This document shows positions 9,394-18,870 of a DNA stretch of 64,000 nucleotides, piece by piece (position 1 is the stretch's first letter; every line of letters starts with the position of its first letter). A program made the translations under genes and the position numbers. The notes under the pieces are model-generated. The model had not been told where the DNA came from and searched no databases. It was given only the letters and a program-made list of their open reading frames with translations. The stretch spans positions 124,001 to 188,000 of the forward strand of contig JANMMZ010000043.1 in NCBI GenBank assembly GCA_031373665.1. The letters are read 5' to 3'. The DNA comes from M3007 sp031373665 (GTDB lineage Bacteria; Bacteroidota; Bacteroidia; Chitinophagales; Saprospiraceae).

Positions 9394-9428
9394 GCCCGTA
9401 CGGTGTTTTGCACTGTACGGGCTGTTTT
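9394..9428 (+). terminator. rho-independent terminator after the 8530 lipoprotein gene
   Basis: A 12-bp stem (9394-9405 with 9411-9422, one G-U pair), a TTTTG loop and a following TGTTTTTG run. It lies 24 bases after the stop at 9369. Confidence 0.8.
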
Positions 9429-9572
9429 TGCAGGGCATTAAGAAGCATATTGGATGAATCCCCGCCGATCAACCCAAAAATGTCTCAATCCGTCTAAGTT
9501 TCAGTATTAGTAACGATATTCCCGAATAATGTTGCATTTTTGCGACCTTTAAGTACTAATCATATTATTTCG

Positions 9573-12500
9573 ATGGATCAATTTTTACACACTACCACAC
9601 ATCGCTTACGTTATCAACTGACTATAACCTTGTCTTGCTTAATCGTAGCGTCAGCATTTGCACAAAAAATCAATACCGATCACCTCAAACACATTAATCT
9701 CCGAAATATTGGCCCTGGAGCCATGTCGGGCAGGGTTACAGCCATAGCCTGCGATCCACAGCACGATGAAACCATCTATATTGGAGCCGCCTCTGGCGGC
9801 GTTTGGCGGTCTAAGAGCGGTGGCACTCACTGGGAACCTATCTTTGAAAAAGCCGCTACCCAAGGCATAGGCTCTATTGCTATTAGCCAACACAATCCCG
9901 ATGAAATCTGGGTAGGTACAGGAGAAGGAAACCCGCGAAATTCTCAAAATTTTGGCCAAGGCATCTTCAAAACCATCAACGGAGGCAAAGATTGGGTTTG
10001 TATGGGACTTCAAAACACCCACACCGTCAATCGTGTCATTTTGCACCGTGACAACCCTAACGTTGTCTGGGCAGCATCCTTGGGATCGGCTTATGGCCCC
10101 AATGAAGATCGGGGCGTTTTCAAAAGCAGCGATGGCGGCAAAACATGGAAAAAATCCTTGTACGTCAATGACCTAACGGGTTGCGCCGAATTGATCGTGG
10201 ATCCTGAAAATCCAAATAAACTATTTGCCGCCATGTGGGAATACCGCCGCTGGCCTTGGTTTTTCAAATCAGGTGGCAAAGGATCTGGTCTTTATGTATC
10301 TTATGATGGGGGCGATACTTGGGAAAAGAGAACCGAAAAGGATGGGTTGCCTGAGGGCGACTTGGGTCGTATGGGTTTGGCCGTTTCGGCCTCCAATCCC
10401 GATGTAGTCTATGCCTTGGTAGAAGCCAAAGAAAATGCCTTGTATAAAAGTACAGATGGAGGGCGCAAATGGAAGCAAATGGCCACGAAAGGCATGGGTG
10501 ACCGTCCATTTTACTATTCAGAAATATATGTAGATCCCAAAAACGAAAACCGGGTTTATTCTATTCACACTGTCATCACTAAAAGTGAAGACGGTGGAAA
10601 AACTTTTGATACTTGGGCTGGATGGACCATTCACGTAGATCACCACGCCTTTTGGATCAATCCCAACAATCCCGATCACATCATCAATGGCAATGATGGT
10701 GGTGTCAATATTACTTTAGATCAAGGCAAGACTTGGCGGTTTGCTGAAAATATACCTGTAGGCCAATTTTACCACGTTGAAACCGACAATGAGTGGCCTT
10801 ATAATGTCTATGGAGGTTTGCAAGACAATGGCTCTTGGGTAGGCCCCTCTTCTGTCTGGAAATCTGGAGGCATCCGCAACTCTGACTGGCAAGAACTATA
10901 CTTTGGTGATGGATTTGAAACCATGCCCCGGAAAGACGATCCACGGTACGTATATGCGATGTCTCAAGGTGGAGAATTAGGTTTGGTAGATCGTAAAACT
11001 GGTGAAACCAAGTATTTGAAGCCACTCCATCCCGATGGGAAAACCTATTTGCGGTTCAACTGGAATTCCGCCTTGTCTCAAGATCCGTTTTTGCCACATG
11101 GTATCTATTTTGGATCACAGTTTTTACATTACTCAAGCGATTTAGGTCAAAATTGGCAAATCATATCACCCGATTTGACGACCAATGATACCTCCAAAAT
11201 GCACCAAGATATTTCTGGAGGACTCACTTTTGATGCCACCAACGCCGAAAATCACTGCACCATCATAGCCTTAGCACCTTCACCTGTCCAAAAGGGTCTT
11301 GTTTGGGCTGGTACAGATGATGGTAATGTACAACTGACACAAGATGGCGGTAAAACTTGGACAAATTTCGCATCTAAGTTGCCCGGCGCACCTGAAAAAG
11401 CATGGATTCCAGCCATTGAAGCCTCTTCTAAAAATGCAGGCGAAGCCTTTGTGGTCTTGAATAATTACCGCCAAAACGATTGGCAGCCCTACTTATACCA
11501 CACCAAAGATTTTGGCAATTCGTGGAAACGTATAGCCTCTGGCAAACAAATGTCAGGCTTCTGTATTTCGGTTGTACAAGATACGGAAGTGCCCAATCTT
11601 ATTTTCTTAGGCACAGAACATGGATTATATGTCTCTTTTGACTATGGTGACAACTGGACTCAGTGGCCAGGAGAGTCTTTTCCTGCTGTTCCTATTTATG
11701 ATATGAAAATCCAACAGCGCGATGGCGATTTGGTATTGGCTACCTTTGGTCGTGGCATGTGGATATTGGACAACCTTTCTACCCTCCGCGATATTGCTCG
11801 TTCTGGGGTAGGTTTGTTGGATACTCCTTTTAAATTATTCCCTGCCCAACCGGGCATTTTAGCCGAATATCGCTCTTATGATGGCACTCGTTTTGCTGGA
11901 AATGCAATCTATGAAGGTGACAACAAGGGTACTTCAGTGAGCATCCCTGTATGGGTGAAACCCGGCTATAAAAAACCAGATACCGAGAAAAAAGACGATA
12001 AAAAGGACGACAAGAAGGAAGATAAGCAAGCAAATAAAAAAGAGGACAAAAAAGACGATGCCGCCAAGCCTGCCGGTGGAAAACCGAAAAAGGAAAAGGC
12101 CACGATCACGGTACTCTCTATGCAGGGTGACACCTTACGTCGATTCAAAACCGAGTTAGATACAGCCTTCACGAGCATCAATTGGTGGATGGATACCAAA
12201 GGTATCCGTTTCCCAAGCAAAAACGAGCCAGATAAAGAGCAATTAGAACCCGGTGGAGGTCCAAGTGTGCTTCCGGGCGAGTATTGGGTAAAGGTTAAAT
12301 ACCTCGATTTAAAAGATTCTGTCAAAGTAACGGTCATCGATGATCCACGCTTAAACATAAAGGCTTCCGACAGGCAAGACCGAAATGATGCTATCAGAGA
12401 TATGTACAAGACCATAGAAAAAGGTACGACTGCTTATAATCGGCTCAAAGAAGCCGAGAAAACCATCAAATTGGTCGAAGATCAGTTTGTCAATGTGCCT

Positions 12501-12821
12501 GATAGTACTAAAAAAGAGGTTGTCAAATTAGGTGGTTCTCTCCGCGATAGCATCAGTAACTTAAAAGAGTTATTTTTTCAACACAAAGAGGTAAAAGGCA
12601 TTCAGCGCAGTTCTAAAAACCTTAATTCATACTTTTGGCGGGCGACGGGCTACATTGAAGGAAATATAGCTGCCCCCAACGCCAATGCACAAGTGGCCAT
12701 CAAGCACGCCAAAGATGAAACTGAATTGTTATTGCAAAAAATAAATACTTTTTTCGATACCAATTGGAAGGATTATCGCACAAAAGCAGAAGCCATTCGG
12801 TATTCTTTGTTCAAGGATTGA
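9573..12821 (+). CDS. large secreted BNR/sortilin-type beta-propeller protein
   Basis: A 1082-residue exported protein. A signal peptide ends near SAFAQ (about residue 30). The body is a double BNR/Asp-box propeller of the VPS10/sortilin or xyloglucanase-like kind: motifs of the form SxDGGxxW recur, for example KTINGGKDW, KSSDGGKTW, YVSYDGGDTW, KSTDGGRKW and TQDGGKTW. After the propeller comes a very lysine/aspartate-rich linker (11968-12105), a region DTLRRFKTELD to VKVKYLDLKDSVKVTVIDDPR resembling a C-terminal beta domain, and a helical tail. Many Bacteroidota carry such proteins annotated as glycosyl hydrolase, but no catalytic residues can be assigned. The ATG at 9573 gives the signal peptide; a TTG 33 bases upstream lies in a weak -7-like box (CATTTTTG, 9535-9542). 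Confidence 0.8.
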   Translation: MDQFLHTTTHRLRYQLTITLSCLIVASAFAQKINTDHLKHINLRNIGPGAMSGRVTAIACDPQHDETIYIGAASGGVWRSKSGGTHWEPIFEKAATQGIGSIAISQHNPDEIWVGTGEGNPRNSQNFGQGIFKTINGGKDWVCMGLQNTHTVNRVILHRDNPNVVWAASLGSAYGPNEDRGVFKSSDGGKTWKKSLYVNDLTGCAELIVDPENPNKLFAAMWEYRRWPWFFKSGGKGSGLYVSYDGGDTWEKRTEKDGLPEGDLGRMGLAVSASNPDVVYALVEAKENALYKSTDGGRKWKQMATKGMGDRPFYYSEIYVDPKNENRVYSIHTVITKSEDGGKTFDTWAGWTIHVDHHAFWINPNNPDHIINGNDGGVNITLDQGKTWRFAENIPVGQFYHVETDNEWPYNVYGGLQDNGSWVGPSSVWKSGGIRNSDWQELYFGDGFETMPRKDDPRYVYAMSQGGELGLVDRKTGETKYLKPLHPDGKTYLRFNWNSALSQDPFLPHGIYFGSQFLHYSSDLGQNWQIISPDLTTNDTSKMHQDISGGLTFDATNAENHCTIIALAPSPVQKGLVWAGTDDGNVQLTQDGGKTWTNFASKLPGAPEKAWIPAIEASSKNAGEAFVVLNNYRQNDWQPYLYHTKDFGNSWKRIASGKQMSGFCISVVQDTEVPNLIFLGTEHGLYVSFDYGDNWTQWPGESFPAVPIYDMKIQQRDGDLVLATFGRGMWILDNLSTLRDIARSGVGLLDTPFKLFPAQPGILAEYRSYDGTRFAGNAIYEGDNKGTSVSIPVWVKPGYKKPDTEKKDDKKDDKKEDKQANKKEDKKDDAAKPAGGKPKKEKATITVLSMQGDTLRRFKTELDTAFTSINWWMDTKGIRFPSKNEPDKEQLEPGGGPSVLPGEYWVKVKYLDLKDSVKVTVIDDPRLNIKASDRQDRNDAIRDMYKTIEKGTTAYNRLKEAEKTIKLVEDQFVNVPDSTKKEVVKLGGSLRDSISNLKELFFQHKEVKGIQRSSKNLNSYFWRATGYIEGNIAAPNANAQVAIKHAKDETELLLQKINTFFDTNWKDYRTKAEAIRYSLFKD

Positions 12822-12929
12822 TAAATATTTCATTTTATTCCGCACATAACGAAGATCCTTTCTATCTTGGCCGCCGAAAACATTGAATTATTCTAAAATT
12901 TTTATCGAAACGTCAACCTTTTACATTCT

Positions 12930-14396
12930 ATGGCAAATTTATGGGTGAAAAAACCCTTATCACAACTATTGGCCTCTGCCGACGACTCTGAAAAAGGGTT
13001 GAAACGCACGCTGGGCATGTGGAATCTTATTGCACTTGGTATTGGTGCTATTATTGGTGCTGGACTATTTGTTCGCACTGCCGCTGCTGCCGCTGAGGCT
13101 GCTGGCCCCGCCGTGACTCTTTCTTTCGTTGTAGCCGCCATTGGGTGCGCTTTTGCTGGCCTTTGCTACGCAGAATTCGCAGCCATGATACCCATTGCGG
13201 GCAGTGCTTACACTTATGCTTATGCTACTATGGGCGAATTGGTCGCTTGGATCATTGGCTGGGCGCTCATTATGGAGTATGCCTTGGGTGCCGCTACGGT
13301 ATCCATTGCTTGGTCTGAATACCTTAATAAACTCTGCGGGGGGACTATTCCCCATGCCTGGTGTCACTCGCCTATGGAAGGCGGTATCATCAATGCCCCA
13401 GCCTTGGTTATCCTGTTGCTCTTGACGATGGTCTTGATCAAAGGTACCCAAGAATCGGCTCGTTTGAATGCCGTAATCGTATTCATTAAAGTAGCCATTG
13501 TATTGATTTTCATTGCAGTGGGTTTTCAATTTATTGACCCAGCCAACCACATGCCTTACTTTATCCCGGAAGGAACACCCAATGTATTGGGGACTGACGG
13601 AAAAGTGTTGATTGACTATTCGTCTTTCTTCCGACATGGATATGGTGGTGTCGTTGGAGGGGCTGCGATTGTCTTTTTCGCATTTATCGGTTTTGATGCG
13701 GTTTCAACGGCTGCGCAGGAAGCAAAGAAACCTGAGCGCGACATGCCTATAGGCATCCTTGGCTCTTTGGCAGTTTGTACCGTTTTATACATCCTTTTCT
13801 CGCACGTGCTTACAGGTGTCAGCAACTGGACTGAATTTGCAGATCCAACCAAAGGACGTGAAGCCTCTGTGGCTTATGCAATTCAGAACCACATGCCCGG
13901 CTACGAATGGCTTGGAACTGGGGTAACGATTGCGATTTTGGCTGGTTTTTCTTCTGTTATCTTGGTTATGTTGTTGGGTCAGAGTCGTGTATTCTACTCT
14001 ATGGCCAACGATGGTTTGATCCCTAAAGTATTTGCAGAACTACACCCTCGTTTCCGCACGCCTTACAAGTCCAACTGGATTCTGTTCGTATTTGTAGGCT
14101 TATTTGCTGCCTTTATTCCCGGTAGTGTAGCGGGCGATCTTACCTCCTTTGGTACCTTGTTGGCCTTTGTATTGGTGAGTGCTGGCGTACTCGTTATGCG
14201 CCGTTCCAATCCAAATCAACATCGCCCATTCCGTACCCCATTGGTACCATTGGTGCCTATTTTGGGTATTGTGGTTTGTGGTGGCATGATCATAGCCATT
14301 GACCCATTTACCTTGAAGGCGGCTTTGGGTTGGATGGTATTGGGTCTTTTGGTGTATTTTGGGTACAGCCAAAAACATAGTAAGTTGCAGAAATAA
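12930..14396 (+). CDS. APC-family amino-acid permease (cationic amino-acid transporter type)
   Basis: A 488-residue inner-membrane transporter with about twelve to thirteen membrane helices. The first helix contains GIGAIIGAGLF, the glycine-rich unwound substrate site of APC transporters. The following CYAEFAAMIPIAGSAYTYAY is the conserved TM2-TM3 signature of the CAT/YfnA subfamily, and FAFIGFDAVSTAAQEAKKPERDMP is the TM6-TM7 signature. It probably imports amino acids by proton symport; specificity cannot be read. It stands alone, 108 bases after the BNR gene, and ends at a bidirectional terminator. Confidence 0.9.
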   Translation: MANLWVKKPLSQLLASADDSEKGLKRTLGMWNLIALGIGAIIGAGLFVRTAAAAAEAAGPAVTLSFVVAAIGCAFAGLCYAEFAAMIPIAGSAYTYAYATMGELVAWIIGWALIMEYALGAATVSIAWSEYLNKLCGGTIPHAWCHSPMEGGIINAPALVILLLLTMVLIKGTQESARLNAVIVFIKVAIVLIFIAVGFQFIDPANHMPYFIPEGTPNVLGTDGKVLIDYSSFFRHGYGGVVGGAAIVFFAFIGFDAVSTAAQEAKKPERDMPIGILGSLAVCTVLYILFSHVLTGVSNWTEFADPTKGREASVAYAIQNHMPGYEWLGTGVTIAILAGFSSVILVMLLGQSRVFYSMANDGLIPKVFAELHPRFRTPYKSNWILFVFVGLFAAFIPGSVAGDLTSFGTLLAFVLVSAGVLVMRRSNPNQHRPFRTPLVPLVPILGIVVCGGMIIAIDPFTLKAALGWMVLGLLVYFGYSQKHSKLQK

Positions 14397-14423
14397 CGTT
14401 TTGCACTTTTTATATTTGAACAT

Positions 14424-14462
14424 AAAAAAAACGGAGTAGCGTGTTGCTGCTCCGTTTTTTTT
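14424..14462. terminator. bidirectional rho-independent terminator
   Basis: A 10-bp GC-rich stem (14431-14440 with 14446-14455, one G-U pair), extended by an A-run on the left and a T-run on the right. It sits between the convergent permease and T9SS-protein genes and would serve both strands. Confidence 0.85.
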
Positions 14463-14474
14463 ATGTCTTTAGGC

Positions 14475-16274
14475 TTAATACACTACAACCCTTACCAATC
14501 CCCACTTCACGCCATTAAAACACCGCAATATATAGTTTCCTGATGCCATTCCTTGAGGTAAGGCCAATGTGGCTTTGTAGTCAATCATCGTTGGAGGGCT
14601 GGTTGCGATCACGATGCCAAGCATATCCATGATCTCAGTATTGAGTAGCGGCGATTTAGATTCCAGTGATTCAATATAGATCTGGTCACCAGCCGAAACT
14701 AGGGTAGGATAGACTTTAAAGGTTGTAGAGCCAAGATCTAAAGTCGCGCTTGGCGCAGAGACCGTTGCGCAACGGGTAGTGGTGCATCCAAGCCCATCAG
14801 TAACGGTACAGCAGTACTCTCCCGCTAAGAGATTGAATATATTTTGAGTGGTAGCACCTGTATTCCAAAGAAAAGACAAGGCTCCATTGCCACCTATCAC
14901 ACTTAAATAAATATCACCGTCTGGTATATTAGTACCCGTGCTATTGGTTACGATGGTCGTTGTTATGAGTGGCGGCAGTGGTTCTGTAATAGTAATAGGC
15001 AATTGACTATTGTAGTATGTATCTGAGCAATTGGTGGCATCGTCAGTGACACTCAATAAAGGAATAGGTAATGGGAACGCACTGGTAACAAGGATACAAG
15101 TATCATTGGTTGAAATAATTTGACCATTTAGTACCCAAGAAAAGATAGGTTCTGTGGCATTGGTATGGGCAACAAACGTCAGCGCAATACTTAAACCTAG
15201 TCCACAGGGACTTACATTTTTGCCTGTACCAGTTACATTCACTTGCAGGTCACCACCACCCAATATTAATATACTAAAGTCTTCTTTACAGCCCCTGGCA
15301 TCGGTTGCGGTGACTGACCAAGTGCCAGAATCACTAAAATTATGCATAGCCGTAGTCACTCCATCTTGCCATACATAAGTGAATGGAGCGAGTCCATTGC
15401 TCATTGACAATGTTGCTTTACCAAGGCTTAAATCACAACCAATATTTTGTACGCCAATAAAATCACCTTCCAAAGCATCAGGTTCTGTGATTGTAAAGGT
15501 ATCTATCTCCACGTAACCACTGCTACCCGTCACTGTGACGTAATGTTGGCCAGCAGGTAGGTTGAATTCCATGTTAAAATTGTTCTGGACATATGACCAA
15601 GCATAAAACAATCCTGACTGATCGCCATAAACACTTACACCTGCTATACCCGTACTGTCTCCATGACATTTGGGGTTTACTTGCATGTTTTTTACCACCG
15701 TAAATGGAGCAGCAGAAGGCCCTCCATAAGTAAAACGCAGTTGATAGTTTTGGCCTTGATTATTCTGGATCATTTCGGTTTCTGGCACAAAATCATTGCC
15801 TAGTGTATCTACTTCTGCCCTGAAAAAAAGTTCTATTACATAAGTTTGGCTAATGACGAGCCCAGCGGTCAAGTCGGTATCAACATTGGCCCTTCTATAC
15901 CTTGTAGTATATGGGCCCACTGCCGTGTTATACGCCTCTGGAAGATCGAGTATCGTCCATCCAGCACCTGATTGTCCCACTTTAAATATTCTATAATGAA
16001 GTGCAACTGCTGTGACATTGTTTTCGCAACTTTCCCAAGTAATAGAACGGCTATTTTTCAGAAAAAGAGTTCTCACCGTACCAAAGTCGGTATTTTGATA
16101 CCTGTTGCCGAAAGAACAATCTGCAACATTAAAACTATCTATACTTCCATTGATACTGAATGACACTCCAGTAGAGCAACCGCCAATAAAATCATAACCG
16201 CATGATATGCAATTATTTATATATAAAAATTGTAATAAGATTAAAGTAAAACCGGTTTGGTAACAATGCTTCAT
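14475..16274 (-). CDS. secreted repeat protein with type A T9SS sorting domain
   Basis: A 599-residue protein with a signal peptide (residues 1-25), an N-terminal beta-rich part of unknown family, then Ig-like/SprB-type repeats with the pattern NPKCHGDSTG..., CDLSLGKATLS..., GATTQNIFNLLAGEYCCTVTDGLGCTT, and a C-terminal sorting domain of about 80 residues (FKVYPTLVSAGDQIYIESLES through GNYILRCFNGVKWGLVRVVVY). The PxxxxGxYILR pattern is the usual end of type A T9SS domains, so the protein is expected to be exported to the cell surface or medium. No enzyme domain is seen; adhesion is a guess. The -7 element is at 16340-16347 within a dyad shared with the esterase gene. Confidence 0.75.
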   Translation of the reverse strand: MKHCYQTGFTLILLQFLYINNCISCGYDFIGGCSTGVSFSINGSIDSFNVADCSFGNRYQNTDFGTVRTLFLKNSRSITWESCENNVTAVALHYRIFKVGQSGAGWTILDLPEAYNTAVGPYTTRYRRANVDTDLTAGLVISQTYVIELFFRAEVDTLGNDFVPETEMIQNNQGQNYQLRFTYGGPSAAPFTVVKNMQVNPKCHGDSTGIAGVSVYGDQSGLFYAWSYVQNNFNMEFNLPAGQHYVTVTGSSGYVEIDTFTITEPDALEGDFIGVQNIGCDLSLGKATLSMSNGLAPFTYVWQDGVTTAMHNFSDSGTWSVTATDARGCKEDFSILILGGGDLQVNVTGTGKNVSPCGLGLSIALTFVAHTNATEPIFSWVLNGQIISTNDTCILVTSAFPLPIPLLSVTDDATNCSDTYYNSQLPITITEPLPPLITTTIVTNSTGTNIPDGDIYLSVIGGNGALSFLWNTGATTQNIFNLLAGEYCCTVTDGLGCTTTRCATVSAPSATLDLGSTTFKVYPTLVSAGDQIYIESLESKSPLLNTEIMDMLGIVIATSPPTMIDYKATLALPQGMASGNYILRCFNGVKWGLVRVVVY

Positions 16275-16339
16275 GCAAAAAAATGGTTAGGTTTGACTAC
16301 GATTTTTGAGTAATATTGATAAAAAACAAAGTAATAAGT

Positions 16340-16370
16340 ACAAAGATATTGCCAAACGTGCAATATCTTT
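16340..16370. promoter_or_regulatory. dyad symmetry between divergent promoters
   Basis: A perfect 11-bp inverted repeat (16341-16351 with 16359-16369, 7-bp spacer). The left arm forms a minus-strand -7 element, TATCTTTG (16340-16347), for the T9SS gene. The right arm gives a near-match TATCTTTA (16363-16370) for the esterase gene at 16392. It could be an operator for both, or simply two facing -7 boxes. Confidence 0.5.
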
Positions 16371-16391
16371 ATGGCATCGAAAAAATAAATT

Positions 16392-17042
16392 ATGCAGGCA
16401 CATCAACTATTAGTCCAGCGAACGGCACATTACTACACCTTGGGTACTGTTGGTGTTCATGTCAAACAACTTTGGATTGTGTGTCACGGTTATGCTCAGT
16501 TGGCTGATGAATTCTTGGAGTGTTTTCGTTCCATTGACGATGGTTCTCGGCTTATTATAGCACCCGAAGGCATGAATTATTTCTATAAAAAAGGGTTTAG
16601 TGGCCCTGTTGGTGCCAATTGGATGACTCGCCACAAAAGGGAGGAAGCGATTGTGGATTACTCCAATTATCTACAGAATCTTCTGGATTTATATAGAACC
16701 CAACTCGATTCCGATGTCAGGGTTGTAATCCTTGGATTCTCCCAAGGTACTGCCACCGTGTGCCGTTGGGTGATGGCTAAAAATCCAGCATTTCAAGACC
16801 TCATGTTATGGGCAGGTTTGCCTCCCGAAGACATAGATTACGCTGGTCAAAAAGAGTACCTGAAAAACAAAAATCTATATCTCCTTTATGGGACAAACGA
16901 TCCGTTTTTGACCCCCGACAGGATGTCAGTTGTGTCGGAAATAGAACAAAAAAATGGAATTGATTTCAGTGAAACGCCTTTTGAAGGTGGCCATGAAATT
17001 TCGGAGGAAGCATTGCAAAAAATTATTGCTCAACTGAACTAA
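16392..17042 (+). CDS. alpha/beta hydrolase (phospholipase/carboxylesterase family)
   Basis: A 216-residue cytoplasmic-looking serine hydrolase without a signal peptide. The nucleophile elbow GFSQG is near residues 115-119, the acid lies in TNDPFL (about 173) and the histidine in EGGHEI (about 200), completing the triad. The oxyanion-region CHGYAQ is near 38-43. Relatives include carboxylesterases and acyl-protein-thioesterase-like enzymes acting on small acyl esters. It is transcribed divergently from the T9SS protein gene and convergent with the deoxynucleoside kinase gene 15 bases downstream. Confidence 0.82.
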   Translation: MQAHQLLVQRTAHYYTLGTVGVHVKQLWIVCHGYAQLADEFLECFRSIDDGSRLIIAPEGMNYFYKKGFSGPVGANWMTRHKREEAIVDYSNYLQNLLDLYRTQLDSDVRVVILGFSQGTATVCRWVMAKNPAFQDLMLWAGLPPEDIDYAGQKEYLKNKNLYLLYGTNDPFLTPDRMSVVSEIEQKNGIDFSETPFEGGHEISEEALQKIIAQLN

Positions 17043-17057
17043 GAAGCCGCTCCTAAC

Positions 17058-17693
17058 CTATAACTTTCGAATCGTCATACCCAACGGAAATGGTTCAGAA
17101 AGCATCCCCACTATATCATTGAACACATGATCGTCTCGCTGAAAATCGGCTTCGCCCAACTCTAGTACAACGACTGGCGTTTCGGTCTCCGTTTTTAAGT
17201 ATTCAAAATAAGCCCCTTGTATCTCTTCTAAATAAATAGACGAAATATTGCGCTCTATATCGCGACCCCGACGTTTTATATGCTCCAAGAGCACCTCCAC
17301 TGGACGGTGCAGATATATTAAAATATCGGGCTTCGGAAAGGTGGCATTCAAGATCGTAAACAACCGATGAAATAGCCTGAACTCTTCTTCGCTTAGGTTG
17401 TTTTTCGCAAAAAGCAAGGTTTTTACAAAAAAATAGTCTGCTACAGTGGTTGTTCTGAATAAGTCTGGTTGTGCAAAATGCTCCAAGAGTTGTTTATGTC
17501 GCTCTGTCATAAAAAACAACTCTACTGGAAACGCATAGCGTTCGGGTTGTTCATAAAATGGGGGCAAAAAGGGATTGTCGGTAAATTGTTCCAAAATAAG
17601 AGAACAGCCCAAATGACCGACCAAGCGGTTACATAGGGTGGTTTTACCAGCGCCGATATTGCCTTCTATGGCAATGAATTGATAGGGTATCAC
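17058..17693 (-). CDS. deoxynucleoside kinase
   Basis: A 211-residue P-loop kinase of the deoxyguanosine/deoxyadenosine kinase family, which phosphorylates deoxynucleosides for salvage. Walker A is GNIGAGKT (residues 11-18). The substrate-binding EQF/W region, the RRGRDIER lid motif (about 143-150) and the usual small all-alpha/beta size are visible. It begins 6 bases after the VWA gene on the same strand, so both are probably cotranscribed. The link between the two proteins is not known to me. Confidence 0.87.
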   Translation of the reverse strand: MIPYQFIAIEGNIGAGKTTLCNRLVGHLGCSLILEQFTDNPFLPPFYEQPERYAFPVELFFMTERHKQLLEHFAQPDLFRTTTVADYFFVKTLLFAKNNLSEEEFRLFHRLFTILNATFPKPDILIYLHRPVEVLLEHIKRRGRDIERNISSIYLEEIQGAYFEYLKTETETPVVVLELGEADFQRDDHVFNDIVGMLSEPFPLGMTIRKL

Positions 17694-17699
17694 AGTTTT

Positions 17700-18785
17700 T
17701 TACTTTCGCTTCCGCTTTTTATAACTATCTAGTACAAAAGAGCCCAACCCTTGCAATGATGAGTAAAATGCTTTACCATCGTTTGCCTGAGTGAAGGCTT
17801 CCACAAAGCGCACAAGATACGGGTCTCTAGCGATCATAAAAGTAGTAATTGGAATATCTAGTTTTTTACATCGCAAAGCGAGGTTCATACAGCGGTTGAT
17901 GATCTTCCGATCTAGGCCAAATGAGTTTTTGTAATAGTTTTTTCCAATTTTAAGGCAGGTAGGTTTCCCATCCGTGATCATGAAGATCTGTTTGTTTGGA
18001 TTTCGGCGTTTTTTAAGCAAATCCATCGCCAATTCTAGCCCAGATACCGTATTGGTATGGTAAGGCCCCACTTGAAGATAAGGAATTTCCTTGAGTTCGA
18101 TCGGCCAAGCATCGTCTCCAAATACAATAATATCAAGCGTATCTTTTGGGAATCTGGTTTTAATGAACTCTGCCAGAGCGAGGGCAACTTTTTTTGCGGG
18201 TGTGATTCGATCCTCGCCATACAATATCATAGAGTGGGAAATATCAATCATCAACACCGAGGACATTTGGCTCTGATAAAAGGTTTCGTGCACCTCAATA
18301 TCGTCTTGGGTTAGGTTAAACTCATCAATACCGTGGTTGATATAAGCATTGCGAAGGCTATTGGTGACGGCCATTTGTTCGAGACTATCCCCAAACTCAT
18401 AAGGCTTCACATCGGAAGTATATTCATCGCCGCGCCCAATCAGTCCAGTATTATGCTTCCCGCTTTTGGCCTTTTTAAGGTCGCCAAATATATCATCGAG
18501 GCTTTTTTGCCGAAGGCTAATCTCTAGTTTTGAACTTGGGCGTACTCCACCATTGTCGCCATCGCGGCGCAAATACCCTTGTTCTTCCAAATCGCGGATA
18601 AAATCGCCCATTCCATACTCATCAGTGGTCAATTTGTACTCCCTATCCAATTCATTGAGCCACGACAATGCTTCCGATACATTGCCTGATGTATAGAGCA
18701 TTAGTTCCTGAAAAATTTTGAACAAGCGATCAAATGTACTTTGATTCGGATCAGCCGTATAATCTGTAAAACGAAAACCTATCAT
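17700..18785 (-). CDS. VWA-domain protein
   Basis: A 361-residue cytoplasmic protein. The N-terminal 150 residues are charged and helical, with no signal peptide. The C-terminal half is a von Willebrand A domain with a complete MIDAS: DISHS (DxSxS, about residues 178-182), the threonine in TNTVSG and a late aspartate in MITDGKP (about 270). Such proteins in Bacteria often act as metal-dependent adaptors, sometimes with an AAA+ partner, but no MoxR-like ATPase gene is beside it here. The deoxynucleoside kinase follows after 6 bases. No -7 box was found just upstream, and an inverted repeat at 18798-18833 lies between it and the preceding gene. Confidence 0.75.
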   Translation of the reverse strand: MIGFRFTDYTADPNQSTFDRLFKIFQELMLYTSGNVSEALSWLNELDREYKLTTDEYGMGDFIRDLEEQGYLRRDGDNGGVRPSSKLEISLRQKSLDDIFGDLKKAKSGKHNTGLIGRGDEYTSDVKPYEFGDSLEQMAVTNSLRNAYINHGIDEFNLTQDDIEVHETFYQSQMSSVLMIDISHSMILYGEDRITPAKKVALALAEFIKTRFPKDTLDIIVFGDDAWPIELKEIPYLQVGPYHTNTVSGLELAMDLLKKRRNPNKQIFMITDGKPTCLKIGKNYYKNSFGLDRKIINRCMNLALRCKKLDIPITTFMIARDPYLVRFVEAFTQANDGKAFYSSLQGLGSFVLDSYKKRKRK

Positions 18786-18870
18786 GATTGTAAAAAGTAG
18801 TGGGAAAGCGCAATAATTGCCACCCTCCCACTAATAACAGTAATTTCTACAATTGGTTTTGAAATTTTGT

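Noticed and set aside
18798..18833. Terminator upstream of the VWA gene
   Set aside because: An 8-bp inverted repeat (18798-18805 with 18826-18833) with a 20-base loop and no T-run; too weak to call.
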